Assembly (NCBI GenBank): GCA_016745075.1
Contig: JADGDD010000001.1
Span: 497,125-561,124, forward strand
Source: Planctomycetota bacterium
GTDB taxonomy: Bacteria > Planctomycetota > UBA11346
DNA length: 64,000 nt
Direction of reading: 5' to 3'
Shown here: piece by piece, positions 47,095 through 55,853 of the stretch
How positions within the stretch are numbered: position 1 is the stretch's first letter
How the letters are laid out: every line of letters starts with the position of its first letter
The notes under the pieces: model-generated
What the model saw: the letters and a program-made list of their open reading frames with translations, nothing else
Databases searched by the model: none
What the model was told of the DNA's origin: nothing
Program-made: the position numbers and the translations under genes

Positions 47095-47173
47095 ACCCTG
47101 TAAAGAAACGCCTCTCTAGTGGCTGAGTAGGTTCAGGCATACTATATCTTGATTTCTAAAAGTTTCTGCCACA

Positions 47174-48634
47174 ATGCCAACTATGGAAGAAATGGTAGCA
47201 ACTTTGAGCGCTGATGCGGACCTTAGGACGGAAGAAACCAAGGAGAATTCTGCGGAAATGTCGCAATCTACTGATGGTGGTGACCATGCTGACAGCATTC
47301 AATCTGCTGAAAACGCTGATTTTGGTTATAATATAGATATCGACTCCTTTTCAGGCCCTTTAGACTTATTGCTCCATCTTGTTCGCAGAAGTGAGCTAGA
47401 TATTACAGAGATTAGTATTGTAGAAATTGCTGATCACTTCCTTGATACTATCACCAGTTGGGAAGATGCCGATCTTGAATTGGCAGGAGATTTCATTCTT
47501 ATGGCCGCAACATTGTTGGAGATGAAATCTCGAACAATTGCCCCTGCTGAAGAGACTGAAACTGACGAAGACGAAGATGATTTTATAGATGCCCGTACCG
47601 ACCTTATACGACAATTGCTAGCCTATCGTTCGTGTAAGGAGGCTGCTCTGGAGTTGGATGAGCTCCAAGAGCAGCGCGGGCAGGTCTATAAACGTCGTTT
47701 TCAAGAAGATATCCCAGAAGACGAAGACGCTGCTAACGGCTTTGATATTGAAAATGCTGACATGTATCAGCTCTTTAACGTTTGGGATGGGATTCTATCA
47801 TCAATTGCTGGTAACAGTCCACGTACCGTTGTCTATGATGACATTCCTATTGAAGAACGAGTTCGCTCTATTGTCCGCACCATGAAAGAAGCGGGCGAAG
47901 GTCAATTTAGTTGGTTGCTAACAACGGTACAGACTCGTATTCAACGTGTTGGAGTTGTAGTCGCTTTGCTTGAATGTATCCGAAGTCGCGCTGTTGAAGC
48001 TATTCAACACGAGCAGTATAGTGATATTTATTTGCGCTATCGCGGTGATGAAGACAAACCGATTGAACACGGTGAAAATTTACCGCCTGAAATTGAACCA
48101 GAAGTGATTTTAGATAAAAATGGTAAACCAAAGAAACGTCGTCGTCGTGGCCCTATTGTTCTGATGACTTGGCAGCCGAAACAACAAGAGGTTGCAGAAA
48201 GCGAAGGTTCTGCCGAAGCTCAAGAAGAAACCATGGTCGAAGAAATTATCGAAGACGTTGTTGTCGAAACTGATGACGACCGTTTTATTCGTACTTTGAA
48301 TGAGCAAACCTCTGTTGATAACATTCTTGATGTAGTTAAAAATCTTGATGAAAATATCAAGGAACACTTAATTGAAGAAGGTATCATGGAACGCCCACTA
48401 GAAGCAGTTGTTGGCAATAATCTTATTGAACCACAGGCACTTGCTTTAGAAACACGTACTGAAACCGAAATTGCAGAAGAACAAACAAATAGAGCTATTG
48501 AAGATGTTCCAGCAGTAGAACAGAAAGTTGTCCAAGAAAATAATACAGAAGAGGATGATGAAGACTTTGGTGATTTTGAAGATGAATTTGACGACGACGA
48601 TGAAGATGACGAGTTTGATAACGACGACGAGTAA
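47174..48634 (+). CDS. scpA: Segregation and condensation protein A with long acidic tail
   Basis: ScpA is the kleisin of the bacterial SMC complex. The SMC-binding N-terminal motif SFSGPLDLLLHLVRRSELDI begins near residue 58 after an acidic leader; FILMAATLLEMKSRTI follows, and the C-terminal winged-helix part (TVQTRIQRVGVVVALLE) is near residue 255-270. The core ends around 335. About 150 extra residues follow, acidic and Glu/Asp-rich, ending in an almost pure D/E tail, so the protein is 486 residues against about 250 in B. subtilis. scpB does not follow; the stop overlaps the pseudouridine synthase start (TAATG). Confidence 0.93.
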   Translation: MPTMEEMVATLSADADLRTEETKENSAEMSQSTDGGDHADSIQSAENADFGYNIDIDSFSGPLDLLLHLVRRSELDITEISIVEIADHFLDTITSWEDADLELAGDFILMAATLLEMKSRTIAPAEETETDEDEDDFIDARTDLIRQLLAYRSCKEAALELDELQEQRGQVYKRRFQEDIPEDEDAANGFDIENADMYQLFNVWDGILSSIAGNSPRTVVYDDIPIEERVRSIVRTMKEAGEGQFSWLLTTVQTRIQRVGVVVALLECIRSRAVEAIQHEQYSDIYLRYRGDEDKPIEHGENLPPEIEPEVILDKNGKPKKRRRRGPIVLMTWQPKQQEVAESEGSAEAQEETMVEEIIEDVVVETDDDRFIRTLNEQTSVDNILDVVKNLDENIKEHLIEEGIMERPLEAVVGNNLIEPQALALETRTETEIAEEQTNRAIEDVPAVEQKVVQENNTEEDDEDFGDFEDEFDDDDEDDEFDNDDE

Positions 48635-49257
48635 TGCCGCATCTAATTCTACTGAATAAACCGTATCAAGTTCTCTGTCAATTCACATCAGATGATGGCC
48701 GCGCTTGCTTAGCTCAGTATTGCAGCATCCCAAATGTTTATGCCGCAGGTCGCCTTGATTATGACAGTGAAGGTCTGTTGATTTTAAGTGATCATGGGCC
48801 GTGGCAGCACGCTATAGCTCATCGTGATGAGAAGCTCTGTAAAGAATATACTGTGCAAGTTGATGGTGCTATTACGGAAGATGCAATTGAGCAACTCCGT
48901 GAGGGGGTACAGATAAAAGGTGGGCTCACGCGTCCAGCACAGGCTGAAGCTATTACCGAACCAGATTGGTTATGGCCGCGTACGCCACCTGTTCGTTATC
49001 GTGCAGAAATACCAACATCATGGATACGTTTAATTATTAGTGAAGGTCGTAATCGGCAAGTTCGCAAGATGTGTGCAGCGGTTGGTTTTCCCTGTTTGCG
49101 TTTAATTCGCACTGCTATTGGTGACTGGAATATTAATAACCTTGCTTCAGGTGCATTACAAGAAGTATCAGAGACAGAAAAAAATACGTTTGCTCATACT
49201 GTAAAAAAGAAAAAGGCTTCCACTTATAAGCGAAAGCCTTTTCACAAATGCAAATAA
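48634..49257 (+). CDS. RsuA/RluE-type pseudouridine synthase
   Basis: This 207-residue protein is a small member of the RsuA/RluB/RluE/RluF family: LLNKPYQVLCQFTSDDGR, AAGRLDYDSEGLLILSD (catalytic Asp in the GRLD motif), and GRNRQVRKMCAAVGFPCLRLIR. There is no N-terminal S4 domain, which matches RluE, the 23S rRNA U2457 enzyme in E. coli; the target here is inferred. The last 20 codons overlap a terminator hairpin. It is translationally coupled to scpA, a common neighbour of rRNA pseudouridine synthases. Confidence 0.92.
   Translation: MPHLILLNKPYQVLCQFTSDDGRACLAQYCSIPNVYAAGRLDYDSEGLLILSDHGPWQHAIAHRDEKLCKEYTVQVDGAITEDAIEQLREGVQIKGGLTRPAQAEAITEPDWLWPRTPPVRYRAEIPTSWIRLIISEGRNRQVRKMCAAVGFPCLRLIRTAIGDWNINNLASGALQEVSETEKNTFAHTVKKKKASTYKRKPFHKCK
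49211..49242. terminator. Bidirectional terminator hairpin inside the 3' end of the pseudouridine synthase gene
   Basis: AAAAGGCTT pairs with AAGCCTTTT across a 13-base loop, with A/T runs on both sides. It lies in the coding region 16 bases before the stop of the + gene and 24 bases past the stop of the convergent PLP enzyme gene, so it probably ends transcription of both. Confidence 0.7.
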
Positions 49258-49264
49258 CGTTTTT

Positions 49265-50434
49265 TTAGAACGCTTGTAATGCTTGATCGAGATCTTCAAT
49301 GACATCGTCGATATCTTCCAAGCCAAGACACAAACGAACAAGATTGTCGTGAATGCCGATAGCAGCACGATCTTCAGGAGCCATTTCATAATAACTGACT
49401 AAAGCTGGTTGGCCGATAAGACTTTCTGGCCCACCAAAGGTTGGTGCTAGGTGTGGTAATTGACAGGCATCAATAAAGGCGCTGGTTTGCTCAAGATTGC
49501 CATCAACCAAGAAACTAATAACACCGCCAAAGCCTTTCATGTGTTTGGTTGCTACCTCATGATCTGGGTGTGATGCCAGACCTGGATACCAGACTTGGCT
49601 AATACGAGGGTGCGCTTCGAGAAATTCAGCGACACGTTGTCCTGACTCATTAAAATGACGCATCCGCAGAGCGAATGTTTTTAGTCCGCGTATCAATAAA
49701 TAAGCGGTCATTGGCCCAGGCAAAGCACCAAACATGCCTTGTGATTCTCGTAAGCCTTCTATGAATGCCTTTTTGCCACAGACAACACCGCCCATAATAT
49801 CGTTATGACCACCAAAATACTTGGTCGCACTGTGGATGACAATATCTATACCAAGATCAAGTGGCTTTAAGTTAAATGGTGTTGCCAATGTTGCATCAAT
49901 AAAGGTTTTGATTCGGCGTTTTTTCGCAAATTTTGCAAGGGCTTCACAGTCGATACAACGCAGATATGGATTGGTCGGGCTTTCAGAAATAATAAGCTTT
50001 GTTTCAGCTGTGCAGGCAGCTTCTATAGCTCCTACCGTTGGGTCACAAACGGTATGTTCTACACCATATTTGCTCAGGAATTGACCAACAAAAACACGGG
50101 TTTTGCGGTAGCTATCATTCGTGATAACAATATGAGCACCAGATTTAACTAGTGTAAGAATTGTTGTGGTGATTGCGCTCATACCAGAGGCGGTCAGCAT
50201 AGCTGCTTCACAACCTTCGATAGCCGCTAGTTTTTCTTCTGCAACGGAAATAGTTGGGTGGCCATAGCGAATATATTCTGCACCACGTTCTTTTTCATCG
50301 TTAAAATACGCTGCCATGTCTGCATTACTTTCAAAAGGAAAGCTGGTGCTAAAGACGACAGGGTTGGTAATGCTGTGCAGCGGTTTATGGCGTTCTTCAC
50401 CGCCATGAATTGCTGTGGTTGATGGACCAGTCAT
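49265..50434 (-). CDS. Cys/Met metabolism PLP enzyme (cystathionine gamma-synthase-like)
   Basis: This 389-residue fold-I PLP enzyme has the PLP lysine in SATKYFGGHNDIMGG (Lys205), with SESPTNPYLRCID and the YIRYGHPT N-terminal phosphate-binding Tyr/Arg loop. The group includes cystathionine gamma-synthase, cystathionine lyases, methionine gamma-lyase and O-acyl-homoserine sulfhydrylase, and sequence inspection cannot choose. The start overlaps the stop of a JAMM peptidase gene (ATGA), so a sulfur-carrier-linked synthase is plausible (inference). The usual operon partner for this would include a ThiS-like carrier, not seen here. Confidence 0.9.
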   Translation of the reverse strand: MTGPSTTAIHGGEERHKPLHSITNPVVFSTSFPFESNADMAAYFNDEKERGAEYIRYGHPTISVAEEKLAAIEGCEAAMLTASGMSAITTTILTLVKSGAHIVITNDSYRKTRVFVGQFLSKYGVEHTVCDPTVGAIEAACTAETKLIISESPTNPYLRCIDCEALAKFAKKRRIKTFIDATLATPFNLKPLDLGIDIVIHSATKYFGGHNDIMGGVVCGKKAFIEGLRESQGMFGALPGPMTAYLLIRGLKTFALRMRHFNESGQRVAEFLEAHPRISQVWYPGLASHPDHEVATKHMKGFGGVISFLVDGNLEQTSAFIDACQLPHLAPTFGGPESLIGQPALVSYYEMAPEDRAAIGIHDNLVRLCLGLEDIDDVIEDLDQALQAF

Positions 50435-50907
50435 GAAAGGAACTCCGGAAAATCAGTAAGAATATGTTCGATAAAGGATGTACCATCCCATTTATAGGCT
50501 TTTGCACCGTGAACACCATTGTTTTGGCCGTCCATAACAACATGCCATATATCTGGCTCATTAGGCGTACCAAAGGGAGCAGCCATTAAGATATCTTCCT
50601 CGCTAAAATAGGCGCCGCAATCAATATGGCTATGAAAAATAGCAAGAATGCGTTTTTTTTCTTCTGCCAAGTCTTCGGAGAGGCGTGCATAGGCACGTTC
50701 GTTTATTTTGAAAGCATCTCGACTGGTGCGGGGAAAGTCTTCAGGATCAAGCTCGTGATACTTATCTTGTAAGTTATCCATACAGACGGCATCAATGACA
50801 TCCTCCGAACCGGCTACGGAGATAAGCACACCGCAACATTCTCCCGGATACCATGTTCGTGCGTGGTTTGCCATGGTTTCAGCTATCGTGTTTGGAATGG
50901 AAATCAC
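50431..50907 (-). CDS. JAMM/Mov34 (MPN+) metallopeptidase
   Basis: This 158-residue protein has the JAMM motif HSHIDCGAYFSEED (His92, His94, Asp105) and a catalytic glutamate in PGECCGVLIS (Glu23), so it is an active-type zinc peptidase. Bacterial stand-alone JAMM proteins of this size (Mec+/HcyD-like) trim sulfur-carrier proteins such as CysO or HcyS in cysteine or homocysteine synthesis. Its coupling to a Cys/Met PLP enzyme fits that model. The carrier and activating E1-like proteins are not in the window. Confidence 0.88.
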   Translation of the reverse strand: MISIPNTIAETMANHARTWYPGECCGVLISVAGSEDVIDAVCMDNLQDKYHELDPEDFPRTSRDAFKINERAYARLSEDLAEEKKRILAIFHSHIDCGAYFSEEDILMAAPFGTPNEPDIWHVVMDGQNNGVHGAKAYKWDGTSFIEHILTDFPEFLS

Positions 50908-50992
50908 ACTGTTCTCCTCTTGGGGTCGGTAAGACCCGCTGGCCAGCGCTTATCTTACAGCAAGCAATGGGCTGGAAACAGTATAGACTCTC

Positions 50993-51376
50993 TTAATACT
51001 GACAAGTGATGCTATCGAGCGTCTCTAAAAGTTTGGTTTTATCATTGCGAAAGTCATTTACTAAGACTCCTGCAAGGATATTTGTACAATAATCTTCTTC
51101 ACCAATAAGCACACTAAATACATGGCTGCGGCCTTGTGAGTTTTGCTGGTTAAGATATTCACGTTTTGCTAAAGAACGCATAACCGTTAAAATAGTGGTG
51201 TAGGCAAGTTGCGGGGCGTGCGGAACATTGTTCAAGTCTGTGTGGACTTGAGATGCAGTACAGCCGCCTTCTGACTTCCAGATATACTGCATCACTCGAA
51301 GTTGCAGTGGGCCAAGCGGCTCAATCTGTAGCTTCTTTTGGGGAGTATTTGGAGTAGGTTGATAAAGTGGGTTCAT
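50993..51376 (-). CDS. BlaI/MecI/CopY-type transcriptional repressor
   Basis: This 127-residue winged-helix repressor has the family pattern LGPLQLRVMQYIWKSEGGCT, AYTTILTVMRSLAKREYL and HVFSVLIGEEDY, followed by a helical dimerisation tail. Members are usually inactivated by a cognate BlaR1-like membrane peptidase, which is not in the window. The target gene is unknown; it lies between a JAMM peptidase and an RNase HII-like gene on the same strand. Confidence 0.88.
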   Translation of the reverse strand: MNPLYQPTPNTPQKKLQIEPLGPLQLRVMQYIWKSEGGCTASQVHTDLNNVPHAPQLAYTTILTVMRSLAKREYLNQQNSQGRSHVFSVLIGEEDYCTNILAGVLVNDFRNDKTKLLETLDSITCQY

Positions 51377-51432
51377 TGCTATTGCTCTGAAGTATAAAGA
51401 ACGGGATTATTTGTCGAGCCCTTTCTAAACCT

Positions 51433-52341
51433 CTAGTTGCTTTGCTGCTTTAGACTTCCACGAACCAGATCTTCCTTCCATGCACCAGAAAAACCTTCGC
51501 CAATTTGAAAGATCCACCGTTTTGCATCTTGAGGATACCCAGCAGTTGGTTTTAATCCTCGTATTTGTGTAGACCACCAATCGTTGAAAAGTTTCATATG
51601 TAATTCTCGTGTATACTTTGCAATACAACTGGCGAGTGCGGTTAAGGCGTGGTTGGCATCTGCTTTTACTAGAAAATCGATAGCATGAACTTGGTCATTA
51701 AGTGTGCAGCTATATCTACTCGTTCCCTTACTTTCATCAATGATGGTTATTGTACCTGTTGGCCATAAGCTTGAAAGATGTTCACTATAATAGCGCCTGC
51801 CGCCAAGACGGTCCACAATGCTTATGGCGTTCTCGTTCCCTTGCCAAAATGATAATAATTGCCCAACATGTTCTAATTCAAGGGTTGCCTTATTACGGCC
51901 AGTTTGGGCTGCTTCATTGATTTCGCATGGGTGGATAATAGCTCCGGCAAGTGCTGAATGCACATTAACAGAGGGGAGGTGGCTCCAATCAGGGATATTG
52001 TTTGCAGCAATTGGCACAGATTGAAGTTCTGCACCTTCCATCCATGGGAGTCCTTCTCTGTCTTCAGGTGCTTCTCCAAGTAGGGCAAAAACATCACTCA
52101 TGGTTGTGGGGGTATAACCCGTTAGCCAAGTTATGCCTGCAAGTGCTATCGTCTCGAGCCCTGCTAATGAGCCCGGTTTATGTACTTTTTTGCTATCTTT
52201 TACCCCACATTCGGTCAGTAAATGTTGCAAGCGTGGGTCATCTTGTGCGGTGCAACGAACGACCGTGAGTGGACCAAGCAACGGGCCGTATCCCGCTTCA
52301 TCTATACCAGAACGAATCATGATTGGCTTATCGCTGATCAT
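51433..52341 (-). CDS. Divergent RNase HII-like protein
   Basis: This 302-residue protein shows RNase H-fold hallmarks of type 2: GIDEAGYGPLLGPLTVV (acidic Asp14 and Glu15), DSKKVHK, VDRLGGRRYY and KADANHALTALASCIAKYTRE. These match, in order, the RNase HII motifs GIDEAGRG, DSKK, the DG-region and the helix with a conserved Asp. The usual GRG, which recognises ribonucleotide-DNA junctions, reads GYG. It is about 100 residues longer than E. coli RnhB, mainly in a middle insert (residues 60-135). The frame is open to 52407, but ATG 52341 leaves no overlap with the divergent gene. Activity is inferred. Confidence 0.82.
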   Translation of the reverse strand: MISDKPIMIRSGIDEAGYGPLLGPLTVVRCTAQDDPRLQHLLTECGVKDSKKVHKPGSLAGLETIALAGITWLTGYTPTTMSDVFALLGEAPEDREGLPWMEGAELQSVPIAANNIPDWSHLPSVNVHSALAGAIIHPCEINEAAQTGRNKATLELEHVGQLLSFWQGNENAISIVDRLGGRRYYSEHLSSLWPTGTITIIDESKGTSRYSCTLNDQVHAIDFLVKADANHALTALASCIAKYTRELHMKLFNDWWSTQIRGLKPTAGYPQDAKRWIFQIGEGFSGAWKEDLVRGSLKQQSN

Positions 52342-52356
52342 TGGTAATCTGCAAGC

Positions 52357-52821
52357 ATGTCGTGGGTCATTCTTATTTTGTTTGGGCTTGTTGCGGCCTA
52401 TGCGCAAACAACGTCAACCGCATTAGCGGCACCGGCTTATTGCTTGGGATTGGCCTCTTGGTGTATGGTGAACGGCAGTGATAAAGACATGTTTATCCGA
52501 GTCTGGTTAATCGGTTTTCTTTGTGATTGTATGCAGCCACAAGCAGGCATGTTTTACCAATTGAGTTTTTTAGTATTGGCTCTGGGTTTCTTGCCATTGC
52601 GTTCATTGGTCTTTAAACGCAGTATGAGCGGATGGTTTATCTGGACATTTATTGCTTGTTGTGTGGTCTCAGTTATCGATGCGACTAGTTTACACGTGAG
52701 CGGTGGTCTTGGATTACTTATAACACGAGCTTGTTTTACAGGGGCCTTGGTCGTGCTTCTGGGAGTTATTGCCAACCCACTTCCAGAACGTTTCCATCCT
52801 TTTGGTAACGTTGGTGTGTAA
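52357..52821 (+). CDS. MreD-like membrane protein
   Basis: This 154-residue protein has four or five hydrophobic segments (WVILILFGLVAAYAQ, LSFLVLALGFLPLRSLVF, WFIWTFIACCVVSVID, ALVVLLGVIA) with short loops, the shape of MreD. GFLCDCMQPQAGMFYQLSF matches the MreD loop following the second helix. MreD acts in rod-shape synthesis with MreB, MreC and PBP2, none of which are in the window. It is divergent from the RNase HII-like gene, with only 15 bases between starts. Confidence 0.7.
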   Translation: MSWVILILFGLVAAYAQTTSTALAAPAYCLGLASWCMVNGSDKDMFIRVWLIGFLCDCMQPQAGMFYQLSFLVLALGFLPLRSLVFKRSMSGWFIWTFIACCVVSVIDATSLHVSGGLGLLITRACFTGALVVLLGVIANPLPERFHPFGNVGV

Positions 52822-52858
52822 ATGAAAAGATGAGACAAGCTAAAACAAAATAAAAGGT

Positions 52859-52892
52859 AATCTAAATAATACTGGTCCTCTTATTTTAGATT
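52859..52892. terminator. Possible AT-rich terminator between mreD-like and RluA-type genes
   Basis: AATCTAAATAA pairs with TTATTTTAGATT with one bulge, across an 11-base loop. A/T runs flank it. It lies between convergent genes. The stem is AT-rich and therefore weak. Confidence 0.4.
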
Positions 52893-53839
52893 TATTTTAT
52901 CTTACCAAGTCGGCGAATAAAATCAGTGTAACTTTCTGGTACTGGTGCTTCTATGCTGATACGTTTACCAGTGTGTGGATGGTCGAGGTCTATGCGGTGG
53001 GCATGTAACATTAGACGGGTTGAGGTTGGCAGCCCAGCAAGTTTTCCATCTTTTTTTGCTCGAACACTATACAAATCATCTCCGTAAATAGGGCAACCAA
53101 TGGCAGCCATATGAATACGAATCTGATGAGTTCGACCTGTTTCTAGTCGAATTGATACATCACTACCGTTTGCGTATCGTTGCTCGACCGTAAAATGAGT
53201 GATGGCCTCTTTGCCGCCTGTGTTTGGTTTTACAATCCAGCGGCGGCCGTCAGGACCATGTCCCAAGTCGGCCCGAATAGTATCTTTATTTTGTTTGGGC
53301 TGCCCAATGAGTAAACAACGATATCGCCTATTTGCACCATGAATAGCAAATTGGGTAGCTAAATTACTTTGTGCTTTTTTGCTGAGTGCCAAGACTAAAC
53401 AGCCACTCGTATTTTGGTCAATTCGGTGAACGCTGCCAATAAAGGCTGTTTTCTTACCTTGTTTACGATAATGAGCGCGAACAAGTTCAGGAATGTGCCC
53501 GTGGTCTCCTGCATGCTTTGGTGCCGACAAAACACCGACTGCCTTATTCACAATAACAATATGATCATCTTCATATAAAATAGTAAATGGTGCTGTATTT
53601 TCTTGTTGAACTTTCGGCTTTAAGCCCTGGCGTAAATCAAGCTGTACCGTAAGCGGGTCTTCACTAAGAGTAAATGTTGGGTCATCTAATACATTTTCAC
53701 CAGAGCTGACAAGTCCAGCTGTTACAGCTGTACGGGCTTTACGCCCAGAGAGTCCTTCAACGGCCGCACTTAAAGCCATTGGGAGACGAGTGTCTGGCGC
53801 TGTTAATGTAATGGTATGGAGGCTATAGAGTTCGGTCAT
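52892..53839 (-). CDS. RluA family pseudouridine synthase
   Basis: The RluA-type catalytic motif HRIDQNTSGCLVLALSKKA is present (Asp in HRxD), with IVNKAVGVLSAPKH and the C-terminal LETGRTHQIRIHMAAIGCPI. An N-terminal S4-like RNA-binding region precedes it (about residues 20-90). The frame is open to 53896; ATG 53839 (MTELYSLHT) is preferred, but ribosome sites are weak for all choices. The target may be 23S rRNA or tRNA. Confidence 0.9.
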   Translation of the reverse strand: MTELYSLHTITLTAPDTRLPMALSAAVEGLSGRKARTAVTAGLVSSGENVLDDPTFTLSEDPLTVQLDLRQGLKPKVQQENTAPFTILYEDDHIVIVNKAVGVLSAPKHAGDHGHIPELVRAHYRKQGKKTAFIGSVHRIDQNTSGCLVLALSKKAQSNLATQFAIHGANRRYRCLLIGQPKQNKDTIRADLGHGPDGRRWIVKPNTGGKEAITHFTVEQRYANGSDVSIRLETGRTHQIRIHMAAIGCPIYGDDLYSVRAKKDGKLAGLPTSTRLMLHAHRIDLDHPHTGKRISIEAPVPESYTDFIRRLGKIK

Positions 53840-53951
53840 TAGAGCTTTCGTTACAAATTGCTTCTGCATTGAGTGAAACAAGCAGTTTAACAACATGTCA
53901 GCGATAGAGTTATTATTTCATCGCCAGTTTATTAGAGGAAGTGTTTCTGTG

Positions 53952-55853
53952 CTAGCCAAGACTAGGTAAAGATGGCGGGGCATCTTCGTCATCATCTTCA
54001 AATGAGTCGATGCGTACAGACGGTTGTTTGCCTTTGCTTGTGGTACCAGTGTCTTTATTTATTCGACGTGTTGAACGTCGGACTATGCTTTGTGTTTGCG
54101 GGGGAACATCTTCGTCGTCGTCATCCAAGATAACAAGAACAGAAGAATTGCCGCTGTAAGCACGACTACCAACCTCAACATCTGATAATGGACCGCGTGT
54201 TTCATCATCTGCCGCCTGTAGGCTGGCATTGCTTTCTATACCATCAAAAGGATTATCACTTGGGCTAATGACAGCAGCTTCTTCTACTGGTGGCTCTATG
54301 CTTGGAACAATTGCAGGAGAGTCTATTTCATGAACGGGTTGTGGTTTGGTTGCAGCAGGGTCAAAAGAAGGAACGATAACAGATGCTACTTCTATGTCTT
54401 CAGGCATTTCAACTGCACTTGGCATGCGCAATGACGGCTGTTCGTCTGGGTCAAGATCAAGACTTTCAGGAAAAATGCTGGCGTTACTTGCAGGCATAGC
54501 GGCGGGCGGTGCTGATAAGAACGTATCCGTTGCTGGAGCCATTTCAGCTATCGGTAATTCAGCAGATACTGCTGGTGCCGGAGGAGTTTCAATACCTGGG
54601 GCCAGTATGGGCTCCATAGTTGGGGTGATATCGTCAGGCATATTGAACGCGGGTGCGGGCGTTTCTGGAGCATTGAGGTCATCCATCACGGTTGCGTTAT
54701 CAGAGCGTCTGTTCTCCTGTGGTGCTTCTTGGCTTTGTTCTTGAGTTTGTGGTGCAACAGAGGGGCGAACAACAGAAGATTGTGAGCCACGCGCTTGCCA
54801 TTGTGCAACATGTTGGCCACCAAGGCTTTTAATATCTTTGCTGGCAAGATGGCAGGCTAGACCAAGCGCAACAGTAAGAGCCGGTGCGTTTGCATCTAAA
54901 TTTTGAATATCGTATTTAGATGGAATTAAATCAATGCCAGCAAGTGGGTCAAAAACCTGCACGCTACAGCTCAAAATATTCCCGAGAATATCACCAAGGG
55001 TATCCATTTGGCTACTGCCGCCAGTAAGAATGACCTGGGAAACTGTTTCATCAAACTGCCCGTCTACATAGTCAAAGCTGAGACGGATTTCATTTGCTAA
55101 ATCTTCAACAGCAGGCATAGCTGCATCAAGTAGAGCATCCAAGGTATCGCCAGGGCTTAATTTAATTTCTTCAATATCTTCTGGGCTCTCATTAAATGAG
55201 CGAGAGATCGCGTCAGTAATTTCATTACCAGCTAAATAAAACTCACGAGTAAAGAGTGGGCGATCGCCTTTTACAATAGCGACACAGACTTTGCTGGCAC
55301 CAATGTCAACAAGGGCAATGGCTGGTGGTGTTTCATTTGTTTGAACGGGGCCAAACACTTCGTAGGCATTACAAATAGCAAAGACATCGACGTCTATTAC
55401 TTTTGGGTGGAGACCAGCGCTATGCAATAAACTAATGTGATCTTCAATGAAACCTCTGCGTACAGCAACAAGTTGTACTTGTTGATTGGCGCTATCTTCA
55501 CCTTCAAGATGTGGTAAGGCTTGGCAACCAATTTCAACTTGGTCTGCACCGAATGGGATATATTTATCGGCTTCGTAACGAATGTGGGCAGCAAGTTCTG
55601 ATTTATCTAGCTGTGGTGTTTCTACCTGACGAACAATAACACTACGGCCAGAAACAGAGGACACAATATTTGCCGGTTTCACGCCTAATTGGGCAATGAC
55701 TTGTCGAATAACAATGGCTGGGTCTTGATCACCGATACGTTGTTGGGCATAACCCAGTAAAGTCATGCGACCTTTGTTGGGTTGTAGGGCAACTGCCTTG
55801 ACGGCCCATGAGCCAATATCGAGTCCTATATACAGATTATTACGACCGAACAT
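53952..55853 (-). CDS. pilM: PilM-like actin-fold ATPase with long disordered C-terminal tail
   Basis: The first 345 residues are PilM: phosphate-1 motif YIGLDIGSWAVKAVAL, SDKSELAAHIRYEADKYIPF-like core, phosphate-2 ALVDIGASKVCVAIV and adenosine motif ILTGGSSQMDTLGDIL. PilM is the cytoplasmic ATPase ring protein of type IV pili, which binds PilN. The next 290 residues (to 633) are low-complexity, rich in Pro, Ala, Asp and Glu (many 'PAPA' and DDDEDVPP segments), not seen in ordinary PilM (about 350 residues). The start is set by AAGGAGGAG five bases upstream. No pilN, pilO, pilP or pilQ follows. Confidence 0.9.
   Translation of the reverse strand: MFGRNNLYIGLDIGSWAVKAVALQPNKGRMTLLGYAQQRIGDQDPAIVIRQVIAQLGVKPANIVSSVSGRSVIVRQVETPQLDKSELAAHIRYEADKYIPFGADQVEIGCQALPHLEGEDSANQQVQLVAVRRGFIEDHISLLHSAGLHPKVIDVDVFAICNAYEVFGPVQTNETPPAIALVDIGASKVCVAIVKGDRPLFTREFYLAGNEITDAISRSFNESPEDIEEIKLSPGDTLDALLDAAMPAVEDLANEIRLSFDYVDGQFDETVSQVILTGGSSQMDTLGDILGNILSCSVQVFDPLAGIDLIPSKYDIQNLDANAPALTVALGLACHLASKDIKSLGGQHVAQWQARGSQSSVVRPSVAPQTQEQSQEAPQENRRSDNATVMDDLNAPETPAPAFNMPDDITPTMEPILAPGIETPPAPAVSAELPIAEMAPATDTFLSAPPAAMPASNASIFPESLDLDPDEQPSLRMPSAVEMPEDIEVASVIVPSFDPAATKPQPVHEIDSPAIVPSIEPPVEEAAVISPSDNPFDGIESNASLQAADDETRGPLSDVEVGSRAYSGNSSVLVILDDDDEDVPPQTQSIVRRSTRRINKDTGTTSKGKQPSVRIDSFEDDDEDAPPSLPSLG

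Noticed and set aside
54346..54744. Long open frame opposite the pilM tail
   Set aside because: It mirrors the low-complexity tail of pilM (Gly/Ala/Ser-rich) and has no ribosome site or family pattern.
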